DNA of 64,000 nucleotides from contig CANLUT010000002.1 in the NCBI GenBank assembly GCA_947494335.1, positions 710,364-774,363 on the forward strand, read 5' to 3'. How positions within the stretch are numbered: the first letter of the stretch is position 1; every line of letters begins with the position of its first letter. Under the pieces are notes generated by a model. It saw only the letters and a list, made by a program, of their open reading frames with translations, did no database searches and was not told the origin of the DNA. The stretch comes from Oligoflexales bacterium. GTDB lineage: Bacteria; Bdellovibrionota_B; Oligoflexia; Oligoflexales; RGVZ01. Of the stretch, positions 41,041 to 49,524 are shown in pieces. Both the position numbers and the translations under genes were made by a program.

Positions 41041-43056
41041 TTATTTCTTTGGAACGCAGGCATCGCCGCTTGCGCACAGGAGTTTATCTGCATCCGCATT
41101 TGCAGATACCTTATGCCACCAGATGACAAAGTCACGTATCGAATAGACTGGGGTGTAAGATTGCTCTTCACGTTTATTACGCGTAGCAACGATCAGTTCC
41201 CCAACTCTGCCTTCACTTGCAGCAAATGAATTGCCAGGCTTAAGAATTCGCACACCCTTACTGACCATTGGCTGAAAGCTATCGGGATTGAGTTTGAAGC
41301 CCCCAACCATTTCATTGTTATTGATCGCCTCGATATTATTGCGATCTACAACCAGTTTTGATCCACGAATGATGGCATGACCATTGATAATCGCATGGCC
41401 ATTGATGATTGCGTGGCCATTGATGATCGCATGACCGTTCATAAGCCAGTATGCACTTGCCTGAGGTGATCTATCTTTTGACTTCAATGTTTCATCTGCA
41501 AAGCCAAAGACTTCTTGGAACGCCCATTCGCCGTTAAGAGGTGCAAAACGCTTTGGGCTTCCGAATCGTCCGTAGGTGCACTCGTTTTGATTACGAATCA
41601 GACGCAACACGCGGTCAAATGGATTGAACGTCAGAGAGCATCCGCTAGATTGGGACAGCCACTCTGTGGAAACATCTCGCAAGTTGGTCAAGTCAATAGC
41701 AACCAGAGAGTTTGTATCATTTGGACGCTCCATTGCCAGCCCAACAACCTCGCCGCTTGAATTGACAACCGGTCCACCGGATAGTCCCGCTTCTGCGAGA
41801 TTAATACTTGTATCAATCGCTTGAAGTTTGAATTTGATAAGTGGCCCAAAGTTGGATGTATCATCCGTTGGCCAACCATCGGGAGGCAAGTAACCACGTC
41901 GATGAACGATGGAGCCCTTTCCTGATACTGGGTATCCGAACACGTCAAACGCGACGGAATATTCCATCTTTCTAGCGATGGTTAGCCCCATCAAATCGGA
42001 CTCATTTAAGACTCCCTGAGCTAGAATTTCTTGCTCACCATCATGAGTCAGTGCCAGGAGTGCCAAGTCACTTTCCATGTTGGTGACCAAAAGTCGCGCC
42101 GCTCGCGTTGCCAGTTTGCCCCCAACTAACAGGTCGTAGGTATCACCATCGTCGAAGGCTAACTCAGCTTCATCAAGCATGTGGTGAATCTGACCGCGTT
42201 GTGAAGTTCCATAGCTGATGGGAAACAAGTGAGCTGCGGTCAAAATAAACTTCGTTGTTGCTGGAAGTGCTTTAAGTTGGGCGGCGGCCTCCGCACCGAA
42301 TATCGGCATCACAAGGTCGGAGTTCGCAACAAAAAAGCCAGATCCCAGAGAGAAGTTTCCTTCTAATGTAATTTGTACTGTTGAGCGCATAACGAGATTT
42401 CTATGGACTGCAGCCAAGGCTGGAAAGCTTGCAGTTACGCTACCCGCTGCATCTAATCGCGAGGCATGAATAGCCAGCGGACTTGGAATGGAGTCAAACA
42501 GAGGCTTCGGATAATGCTGCGCTTTCATCTCAGGTAGGATCACCCAAAACACACCGTTCTGGTGTGCGAATTGTTGACCTGCGACAGCAACACTTACGCT
42601 TAGGCCAACAGTGCCGCTTGGAGTGTGCGGTGAAATTCGCAAGTCGAGAACGCAGCGATATCCAGCAGCTGATTTCTCAAGGTCACAAGTAGCGGCCGTG
42701 ACGGAGGCATAACGCCCCGACAGACTACCATCAGATTTTTGATCCACAGTATTTTCAGTCGTCTCTGGCCAAGAACCGTGAAGCGATGTTGTTAGCGAAT
42801 CACTAGTCACTGGTTGCGAGTAGTACTGTTCAATCCGGAGCGTGCGCCACTCAGCAGAGGGACGCAGAACCGCGGGAACTCCAGGCGGGTAGACAAAACG
42901 CTCGCTGGGGTTGTCTGTAACCTGCCACATGACCGAGCTGAGCAAGCTCTGTTTTGAGCTGCCGAGGGCGTGCTGAGCAAAAGATGAAAACGACGCCGCT
43001 GCTAGAATGATAGAAAGCAGCAGACCTTCCTTGGATGACATACGCATGAATCTCAT
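41041..43056 (-). CDS. secreted trypsin-like serine protease with NGHAII tandem repeat
   Basis: About 671 residues from ATG 43056 (AAGGAT upstream; a GTG at 43098 extends the frame). Signal peptide at about 9-30. The N-terminal about 180 residues are beta-rich and unrecognised, with two Cys. The S1/HtrA-like catalytic domain has His276 (TAAHLF), Asp330 (ESDLALL) and Ser426 (AGLSGGPVV); no PDZ domain follows. Residues 540-563 are four perfect NGHAII hexapeptides. The C-terminus has paired Cys (LLCASGDACVPKK). It is divergent from a TPR/winged-helix regulator, each with its own promoter. Substrate unknown. Confidence 0.8.
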   Translation of the reverse strand: MRFMRMSSKEGLLLSIILAAASFSSFAQHALGSSKQSLLSSVMWQVTDNPSERFVYPPGVPAVLRPSAEWRTLRIEQYYSQPVTSDSLTTSLHGSWPETTENTVDQKSDGSLSGRYASVTAATCDLEKSAAGYRCVLDLRISPHTPSGTVGLSVSVAVAGQQFAHQNGVFWVILPEMKAQHYPKPLFDSIPSPLAIHASRLDAAGSVTASFPALAAVHRNLVMRSTVQITLEGNFSLGSGFFVANSDLVMPIFGAEAAAQLKALPATTKFILTAAHLFPISYGTSQRGQIHHMLDEAELAFDDGDTYDLLVGGKLATRAARLLVTNMESDLALLALTHDGEQEILAQGVLNESDLMGLTIARKMEYSVAFDVFGYPVSGKGSIVHRRGYLPPDGWPTDDTSNFGPLIKFKLQAIDTSINLAEAGLSGGPVVNSSGEVVGLAMERPNDTNSLVAIDLTNLRDVSTEWLSQSSGCSLTFNPFDRVLRLIRNQNECTYGRFGSPKRFAPLNGEWAFQEVFGFADETLKSKDRSPQASAYWLMNGHAIINGHAIINGHAIINGHAIIRGSKLVVDRNNIEAINNNEMVGGFKLNPDSFQPMVSKGVRILKPGNSFAASEGRVGELIVATRNKREEQSYTPVYSIRDFVIWWHKVSANADADKLLCASGDACVPKK
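41368..41439 (-). repeat. four tandem 18-bp units encoding NGHAII
   Basis: Four head-to-tail 18-bp units lie at 41422-41439, 41404-41421, 41386-41403 and 41368-41385. Every difference between units is synonymous at third codon positions (for example AAC/AAT, GGT/GGC, GCG/GCA/GCC, ATC/ATT). The peptide is therefore identical while the DNA has drifted, which points to selection on the amino-acid sequence. Confidence 0.95.
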
Positions 43057-43133
43057 TCGGACAGATCCTTTATCCTTTTGATGATCTAGGCGAAACACTA
43101 AATAAACGTGAATTCCGATAATTTATGGCTATA

Positions 43134-43163
43134 TTTATAGCCCCTTTAAAATAAAAAGCGCAA
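43134..43163 (-). promoter_or_regulatory. promoter for the NGHAII protease gene
   Basis: On the minus strand TTGCGC (43163-43158), an 18-bp AT-rich spacer and TATAAA (43139-43134). It sits about 78 bp before the ATG at 43056. Confidence 0.5.
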
Positions 43164-43222
43164 CAAATTAAGCAGCGGGCAAATATGGAGGAAAATCCTT
43201 TCTTTTTTTTGATGAATTTTCG

Positions 43223-43251
43223 TTCACATCTCGGTTTTGTAGGTATATAAA
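43223..43251 (+). promoter_or_regulatory. promoter for the TPR/winged-helix regulator gene
   Basis: TTCACA (43223-43228), a 17-bp spacer and TATAAA (43246-43251); the start site is expected near 43258, about 30 nt before the ATG at 43288. Confidence 0.55.
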
Positions 43252-43287
43252 TTGTCGGAAATTCCCGAGTCTTGAAACGAGAGGACC

Positions 43288-45477
43288 ATGACTACCGAGC
43301 GCGTTGAACTAGCACTCAAACTTGCCAAAGACTGCCATACAAAAGTCCAATGGGATGAATTTCTTGCGAAATTTAGCGATCTGCTGTCCTCAGCTCCGAA
43401 CCCTAGACTCGTTACCGACGTATTTAAACGCCTAGAGGCAGACCCTCAATCACTACATTATAGTCCTCAGCTTTGGGGGGCTTTGCTGCAGGGGGCGATG
43501 GCCTGCTGGAACACGGAAACCGGCGCAGTCGTAGCAGAGTTTTCCAAGAAACTGACATCGCCCGTGGTCAGTATCCCGGCTGCCCAAGTTCTGCTTGAGG
43601 CCGGAAAGCCGGCCATTAGCCGCGAATTCGCTCAACGCGCTCTACGCCATGTTGGTTTGACTGATCTTGAGCGTATCCAGCTTGAACTGATTGTGGCCTC
43701 CAGCTTTGCTGAGGAGGGCAAAACTGATCATGCAGTGAGGGTTTTGAATAAGGTTGCCCCGATGGTTCGCAGTGCCGCGATGACTCAGCGCGAGCGTGCT
43801 GATTTCGTGGTGCGGTTAGGTCGACTTCATTATTTTATGGGCCGTTATCCGGCTGCTGCTGTTGCATTCGAAGAAGCATCTCCTCTCCTTTTGGAGCTTC
43901 AAGATTGGGAGGGTGCAGCACGCGCTCTATTCAATGCTGGTGCTTGTATTCAAAACAGTGGATGCGACAGTAACGAAGGTGCTGTCACAATGGTTGAGCG
44001 TTGTCGTAAATTGAGTGTTGAGCATAATCTTGCCGGTCCACTCTCTCACTGTGAGGCTTTTTACGGCGTTGAGGCATTTAATACCGGAAATTTCATGGCC
44101 GCTCGTGAGCATTTTCGCCGCGCTCTCACTGTTCTTCCTGCGAGTGACAAAACATTTAGACGACTGCATATCGTTTCGTTTCTAAGTCTCACCTACTTTG
44201 CTCTAGGTCGTTACAGTCTTGGAATTAAGTTTGGTCGTCAAACTCTTGAACTCGCTGCCGAAGATGCAAGCGAACGCTTTAAGACCAGATATCAATCGCT
44301 CGAGGCAGAGATTTTATGGGAAGAGGGTAAAATTCCTGAAAGTATGGACGTGCTGAAAGCCTCCGCTCATCAGCTATCTCTTCACGGTGTAAGAAATCTT
44401 GAGGAAATATCGACGTTGACTCGTTACCAGGTGCAGCTCGCTATATTGGGTGAGACAACAACCGAAAAATTCAAAATCGAAGAATCGTTAAAGCGCAATC
44501 AGTCGACCTGGCTTGAATACCTGTATTCATGTGCATTACAAAAATGTTCTCTGGATTATTTTGATGAAAGTATGGCACTGCTGACTGATTGCCTCGAAAA
44601 GGCAAAAGCGGCGGGGTCGTTGCAGTATCATGCGCTCATTCTTTTGGCCATGATCAGGCTTTATTTGCAAAAACATGACCTCAGAAAAGTACAGGAACTT
44701 TTGCCTTCGCTTGAAGCGGCTGTCAGTCGCTTGGGCGATACGCCGATCAGGGCTAAGCTTCAATTTGTTTATGCTGCTTTGGCCTATCAATCAGGCGATT
44801 TTGATCGAACGATAAAGTTACTGCATGCCGTGGAGAAAATGACAGCCGTTAGCTGGCCAGACCGATTTGCGGCCCACTCTTGTCTTGCAACGGTTCGTGG
44901 AGAGAGTCCGCGTTTTCAGTTTAGATGGCAAGAACAAATTGTATCCCGCTTCGTTCGTAGCTACTTCGCTCCAACAATTAAAATGCTAGATAATCGCTCC
45001 TTCGTCGTGTCCGATCATTACGTTATCTCTCTTGAAAAACACCCTGCCATGGCGGATCTTGTTCAGTACCTGTCAGAGCGTGGTTCAGACGGAGCCACTC
45101 TGGCTGAAATTCAAACGGATGTTTGGAAGGAGAGTACCAATGCTCAGGGGTGGCAGCAGAAGATCAGGAATGCAGTCATGCGAGTTCGGGACCACTTTCC
45201 TCAAACCATTGCCCCTATTCTTATTCATCATGACACGCTGAGATTTTTCGGCGAGGCTATCAGAGTTTTGAGAGATCACGATGATGGGATGGCAATTGAG
45301 CAAAGGGTTCACATGATGCTTCGCGAAGGGGCGCTTTCAAGTCAGCAGATTGCCGAAAAGATCGATGTATCCCTCGCGACTGCCAAGCGCCTTCTTAAGA
45401 AAATGTCTGACGATCAGTTGATTAAGGCGGAGAAGCATGGGCGTCATGTTATATACGCTAATTCAAGCTTGAACTGA
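43288..45477 (+). CDS. large TPR protein with C-terminal winged-helix domains (regulator)
   Basis: A 729-residue cytosolic protein. Residues about 90-520 are helical repeats of TPR type (for example the units around LGRLHYFMGRYPAAAVAFEEA and VYAALAYQSGDFDRTIKLLHAV). Residues about 575-655 resemble a winged-helix OmpR/SARP-like DNA-binding domain. The last about 60 residues (LREGALSSQQIAEKIDVSLATAKRLLKKM) are a second helix-turn-helix of ArsR/MarR style ending in a wing (GRHVIYA). It is probably a transcription factor whose TPR array senses a protein or peptide. Own promoter; GAGAGGA before the ATG. Divergence from the secreted protease suggests control of that gene. The family is not recognised precisely. 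Confidence 0.75.
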   Translation: MTTERVELALKLAKDCHTKVQWDEFLAKFSDLLSSAPNPRLVTDVFKRLEADPQSLHYSPQLWGALLQGAMACWNTETGAVVAEFSKKLTSPVVSIPAAQVLLEAGKPAISREFAQRALRHVGLTDLERIQLELIVASSFAEEGKTDHAVRVLNKVAPMVRSAAMTQRERADFVVRLGRLHYFMGRYPAAAVAFEEASPLLLELQDWEGAARALFNAGACIQNSGCDSNEGAVTMVERCRKLSVEHNLAGPLSHCEAFYGVEAFNTGNFMAAREHFRRALTVLPASDKTFRRLHIVSFLSLTYFALGRYSLGIKFGRQTLELAAEDASERFKTRYQSLEAEILWEEGKIPESMDVLKASAHQLSLHGVRNLEEISTLTRYQVQLAILGETTTEKFKIEESLKRNQSTWLEYLYSCALQKCSLDYFDESMALLTDCLEKAKAAGSLQYHALILLAMIRLYLQKHDLRKVQELLPSLEAAVSRLGDTPIRAKLQFVYAALAYQSGDFDRTIKLLHAVEKMTAVSWPDRFAAHSCLATVRGESPRFQFRWQEQIVSRFVRSYFAPTIKMLDNRSFVVSDHYVISLEKHPAMADLVQYLSERGSDGATLAEIQTDVWKESTNAQGWQQKIRNAVMRVRDHFPQTIAPILIHHDTLRFFGEAIRVLRDHDDGMAIEQRVHMMLREGALSSQQIAEKIDVSLATAKRLLKKMSDDQLIKAEKHGRHVIYANSSLN

Positions 45478-45514
45478 CGTTCAATAGCCTTAAAGCCTAA
45501 ATTAGAGAAATTAT

Positions 45515-45591
45515 GGGGTGGCTGATGGGACTTGAACCCACGTATGTCGGAATCACAATCCGATGCGTTTACCACTTCGCCACAGCCACCG
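45515..45591 (-). tRNA. tRNA-His (GTG)
   Basis: A cloverleaf on the minus strand with acceptor GTGGCTG/CAGCCAC. The extra G-1 opposite C73 is diagnostic for tRNA-His. Anticodon loop TTGTGAT gives GTG. T arm GTGGG-TTCAAGT-CCCAT is present, and CCA is encoded (45517-45515). It has its own promoter. Confidence 0.96.
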
Positions 45592-45610
45592 TAGCGCTGG
45601 AAGGCTGCTA

Positions 45611-45638
45611 AATCTACAGGTTTGCCAGCAGTAGTCAA
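45611..45638 (-). promoter_or_regulatory. promoter of tRNA-His
   Basis: TTGACT (45638-45633) and TAGATT (45616-45611) on the minus strand are separated by 16 bp, 20 bp before the tRNA 5' end. A small TCTTGG-CTG-CCAAGA inverted repeat (45645-45659) lies between it and the preceding gene's stop. Confidence 0.6.
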
Positions 45639-45673
45639 CAGGATTCTTGGCTGCCAAGATTAAGGGTAAGTCT

Positions 45674-48445
45674 CTATCTTGCCAAGAGTTTTCCATCTTC
45701 GATCCGGAATTCGAGATGCTTTTCGTCGCTCCAAAGAAGGCCGTTTGTCGATACCGCTAGCGTTAGTTTGAATTCCCCTCCGCTGGCAATGGCCTCTTCG
45801 GAGATGACATTGGCAATCACGCTTTGTGGCCCAGAAAGTTTAACAATGAAGTTGTTACGGTCGGCAATCGGTGTATTCAGTTCGTTTGTCACGGGTATCT
45901 CAACAACATCTTCGATTAACTTCAGCTTCGCCAGCTGGACGCGTCCGGCCTGCTCAAGTCTTACATAAACTCTGATATTTTGCGACGACGATAAGCGGGA
46001 TACCGAGGTTTTGGTTACCAGAACGGGCGTCAGTGAGGTGGCCTCGCGTAGCTTCGGAGACCTTGCTACTGGTTCTTTATAAAGTGAGATCTTTTTGACG
46101 CGAGGTTTGATGCCAAAAAACGTGAGATTGGCCGGATCGAACTTGCTCTCAACATCCTTAGTTGAATCGTAACGAGCAGGGGGCGGGAAAGGCTTTTCTC
46201 CGCGGAAACGGCGGCCATTAAGCTGAGCAAATTTTTTCCGCACGTCCTCTGGAGCGTTGCCCTTGGATTGAGTCTCAAGCTCCACCTGTCGTGGAACTTG
46301 TTTAAGATCAGACACCGCTAGCAAGGCCTCAACTCGCTCTAACGGATACTCGGTAGCAAAAAAACGTCGCAAGGCGATTTGTTTTTCCTCTGGTGTTGTG
46401 GATTTCTCAAAGTCTTTTAACGCAGCAACAGCGTCTTCAATTTCATTGACGGCATCAGCTGTATGCCAGCGCAAGTCAAGTAGCCTCAGGGGCATAAGGA
46501 GAAGACCGCTGCTACGGTATAGATTGCGGCGCCAAAGGGATCGTTCCCATGATAGACATGTTTCTTCATCTGTAATTTTGAATGAAGAGCAAAAGGCTAA
46601 CCAAAGTACTTGTCGCGGAAGTGATGCGACGGTTTGAATTTGTGCGTGGGTCAGACGCACACTTGCATAACCCTCGAAACGACCGAGATGTGTAGGAGTC
46701 ACGTGAAGAAGATGGTCTCGACTCATGTCAGTTTGAAAAACGGCCGCACGTCTACGCTCAGCAAGAAGATCGGGTTCACGCGTTGCAAATTGAGGTAAGC
46801 CCGTCATTTCAAGTTTTGTAAATCGTGACAAATCTGACAAATAGTCGGCTAGCTCTTCGGTCTCTACAAACTTATCTGTTATCGCAAGACTAAAGCCAAC
46901 ATCGACTGTGTTGTCTTCGGCAGTGAATTCAAACCTGCTTTTGAGTTCGTTGTTATCGGTTTCTTTTTCAACAACTTTACGAACTTTCAACTCAGCTTGG
47001 AGAGTTATGTTTTGCTCACTACGCCCGGTCAGCATGTTCCATCTGGCTACGTCGTGATCTTCTTTTGCCTCTAAGATATGAAAGCGACCCGTATTATCCG
47101 TGATCTCGATCTCTGCATCGGAATGCATTCTCTTTGTTTTTTTGTTGATAATGAACGCGCTATGTCCTGTACCAAATCCTCTGTCGAAACGTTTTTCATT
47201 CTTGTCATGGAAAAATTTAACGCCAGTGTCAAAACCATCTTCCTTTGCCCGTAATGCAGATATTTGTGCGGCCGCAAAATTCCCATGAACGGCCTCAATG
47301 AAGGCAGTCTTGGCTTCGTCATTGCGTAAATTAAAGGCGTAAACGCGTGAAAATATGTCGCTCACACCTTCTTCGTAGGCAAAATCAATTGGGAAGACGT
47401 GGGCGGGCATGCCGCGCCAGAGAGGGATGGTTTTGGATAGCAAATAATATGTTTTTCCAAGCTTACTCTCGAAACGGTGTCCGAGCCTGCTGGTGTCAGA
47501 GACCCCAACCCAAACCGTTGTAGCGTCTTTCTTCAGAATATTGACTCGATACTCTCCTGTCCTGAAAACGGTGTAGGGTAGCTTCATGTCCAATGCGGTC
47601 GGTCCGGTCATCATTTGGTCTTTTAGCCCATGAATACCATCTGCAATCTCTGCTCCGATGTTGATGCCGCCGCTGATGGCGTAACTTTTAATGGTTCCAA
47701 TATCCATAGATTCGACCGCAGGAATTGAAAGAGGGAAGTTGAATGGAGCTTCGAGCCTCTTTAAAGGATCGTATAATTCATTTGCATTAAAAGATGGTGG
47801 CAAAATGGCTTCAAGTAAAGGCAGAGCTCCAAACCAGTTGTTGATAGCTGTTCGCCACCACGGTAAGTTTTTGTTGTCAAGAACACGCATGGGATCGGTG
47901 CGCAGATAAATGTCATAGACATCTGTTGACTGATTGGCTCCCAGATTGATCGGAATCCCGTTGTATCTATAAAGCTCACGATTATACTCGGGACCTAAAC
48001 CAAAACGATCAACAATAACATAAGCTCCGCTTCGCGCTGAGAATACATCGCGAGTAAATCCTAGGGTCATATTTGCAGTGTCCGTTAAAGGCCACTTAAG
48101 TTTGTTATCCATCAGATTATAAAAGATGGACTCCATCAATGTTTCTATCGATTGGTTGATAGCATCAGCGCCGCTTGAAATTCCTGATGCGAATATTGGA
48201 TTTTTAAATAATCTCTCAATCGGTCGTCCTGAAGCCTGATCTGGATCATCAGGGGTTTCGTCGTCATACTCGATAACTGTGCTGGTAGTTTCTGTTGGCG
48301 CAGCCTGCTTTGCGGGGACAGTCTTTACCAGTGGGTTCTTGCTGGCTGCCTTGGGAGCTCCCTGGCTCTCGAATGTCCCAAAGACGGTGGTTGCCATCAG
48401 TGTAACTATGCCAATTAAAAATAGAGTTTTCTTAGCCGAGCTCAT
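45674..48445 (-). CDS. large exported protein of unknown function (923 residues)
   Basis: Starts with a typical signal sequence (hydrophobic LFLIGIVTLMATTVFG) followed by a Lys/Ala/Pro/Thr linker. About residues 80-300 look compact, with aromatic and Gly-rich segments (WWRTAINNWFGALPLL, YAISGGINIGAEIADG). About 300-560 are beta-rich and contain a RFDRGFGTGHSAFIINKKTK segment. The end (about 830-923) looks like one or two Ig/beta-sandwich strands. No catalytic motif or known family is recognised. The ATG overlaps the stop of the upstream barrel gene (ATGA), so the two are made together. It may be secreted, periplasmic or surface-held through the barrel. Confidence 0.65.
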   Translation of the reverse strand: MSSAKKTLFLIGIVTLMATTVFGTFESQGAPKAASKNPLVKTVPAKQAAPTETTSTVIEYDDETPDDPDQASGRPIERLFKNPIFASGISSGADAINQSIETLMESIFYNLMDNKLKWPLTDTANMTLGFTRDVFSARSGAYVIVDRFGLGPEYNRELYRYNGIPINLGANQSTDVYDIYLRTDPMRVLDNKNLPWWRTAINNWFGALPLLEAILPPSFNANELYDPLKRLEAPFNFPLSIPAVESMDIGTIKSYAISGGINIGAEIADGIHGLKDQMMTGPTALDMKLPYTVFRTGEYRVNILKKDATTVWVGVSDTSRLGHRFESKLGKTYYLLSKTIPLWRGMPAHVFPIDFAYEEGVSDIFSRVYAFNLRNDEAKTAFIEAVHGNFAAAQISALRAKEDGFDTGVKFFHDKNEKRFDRGFGTGHSAFIINKKTKRMHSDAEIEITDNTGRFHILEAKEDHDVARWNMLTGRSEQNITLQAELKVRKVVEKETDNNELKSRFEFTAEDNTVDVGFSLAITDKFVETEELADYLSDLSRFTKLEMTGLPQFATREPDLLAERRRAAVFQTDMSRDHLLHVTPTHLGRFEGYASVRLTHAQIQTVASLPRQVLWLAFCSSFKITDEETCLSWERSLWRRNLYRSSGLLLMPLRLLDLRWHTADAVNEIEDAVAALKDFEKSTTPEEKQIALRRFFATEYPLERVEALLAVSDLKQVPRQVELETQSKGNAPEDVRKKFAQLNGRRFRGEKPFPPPARYDSTKDVESKFDPANLTFFGIKPRVKKISLYKEPVARSPKLREATSLTPVLVTKTSVSRLSSSQNIRVYVRLEQAGRVQLAKLKLIEDVVEIPVTNELNTPIADRNNFIVKLSGPQSVIANVISEEAIASGGEFKLTLAVSTNGLLWSDEKHLEFRIEDGKLLAR

Positions 48446-49458
48446 AACTCGACCCCGCTACTGGCTGCTACGTACCAATGACTGCGCTTTGGAATATCTT
48501 CGTGCTTGGCAAAACCAACTTCAAATTCGAGTTTTAAAAGCTCCGCTGGACGATAAATGACGCCAACACCGCCAACCCGAATCTGCCTGAAGAAGTCGTC
48601 ATACTGGAATCTAATTTGGTTTTTATCCTGCTCGCGACTTAGGTGTGATATCCGAATATTCTGCTTGAATTCGTCTGGATCGTAAGGAAAGCGAGAAAAA
48701 GTTCTTGTCACCTCGATAGAGGTCTGTTCCCCTCGCCCGTTTATATTAATGAGTCCAATCGAAACGGCGCGATTTAGAAGACCGTCGCTATATCCTCCGA
48801 CAACGATGCGCGTTCCTTCAAGGGCCGCGACATCATACATGAGTCGACCAGATGCAAAGAGCCTCTGCTTGTCTGAGAGGCGGTTATCAGGCAGACGTCC
48901 GTAGGTGGCATTGATCGTCCAATCAAGTTGGTTATCGTATACATAACTGACGTAATCAACCTTTGGCGCTTCAAACAGATCTAAACCCCAAGCGTAAAAA
49001 ATTTCTTTGCGTAGCTGATGATCAATTCTGAACAGAGGTTTCCCGCGTCCAAAACTAAGTCTGTGCCTTGAAAGCGCGTTGTTTCCCAATTGAATGTGCC
49101 AACTGTCGCGCTTGGTGTCTTTGAGGGTGGTATTTTGGGTGTCCCGATCGATGTAGATTCGCGAGTGACCACGCAGGTGTGCGGAAAGCCATGGCGTCAA
49201 AAAAAGGGTTAGGTTTCCATCTGCATTATAAAGTCTATCCGGTTGGCGCTGATCGGCCCGTTTTGACTTGTGAACAAACCAAGCTTCAGCGGATCCATTG
49301 GCGCAGAGATTCAGAAGGCCTGGAGATGACAACGCTGGGTCCGCAGAACTTTTACAATCACCACGATGCAACCACTGCCCGTTGGCAATTTCAGTGCTGA
49401 GCAGACCGAGCAGAAGGGTCAAAAATATGCGCAATTGGCGTTTTAGTCTCACGTCCAA
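48442..49458 (-). CDS. predicted outer-membrane beta-barrel protein
   Basis: A 338-residue exported protein; signal peptide about 1-27, ending ANG-QW. The mature protein has repeated amphipathic strands with aromatic belts (NLTLFLTPWLSAHLRG, DWTINATYGRLPD, LKLEFEVGFAKHE), two early Cys (GDCKSSADP, NLCANG), and ends in a strand terminating VEL. The pattern suits a 12-16-strand porin-like barrel. The start is TTG 49458 or GTG 49452. It is translationally coupled to the 923-residue gene downstream. No family recognised. Confidence 0.65.
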   Translation of the reverse strand: MDVRLKRQLRIFLTLLLGLLSTEIANGQWLHRGDCKSSADPALSSPGLLNLCANGSAEAWFVHKSKRADQRQPDRLYNADGNLTLFLTPWLSAHLRGHSRIYIDRDTQNTTLKDTKRDSWHIQLGNNALSRHRLSFGRGKPLFRIDHQLRKEIFYAWGLDLFEAPKVDYVSYVYDNQLDWTINATYGRLPDNRLSDKQRLFASGRLMYDVAALEGTRIVVGGYSDGLLNRAVSIGLININGRGEQTSIEVTRTFSRFPYDPDEFKQNIRISHLSREQDKNQIRFQYDDFFRQIRVGGVGVIYRPAELLKLEFEVGFAKHEDIPKRSHWYVAASSGVEL

Positions 49459-49524
49459 CCCAAGTAATTACAGAAAATGATGATACTGTTGTACCAAATG
49501 CTGTAATTTTCGTCAGGATAATTT

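Noticed and set aside
41368-41439. Possible CRISPR or noncoding repeat
   Set aside because: The 18-bp units are contiguous without spacers, in frame, and vary only synonymously, so they are a coding repeat.
45444-45638. Minus-strand open frame through tRNA-His
   Set aside because: It reads through the tRNA and the end of the regulator gene; the GEVVNASDCDS peptide is a known tRNA artefact.
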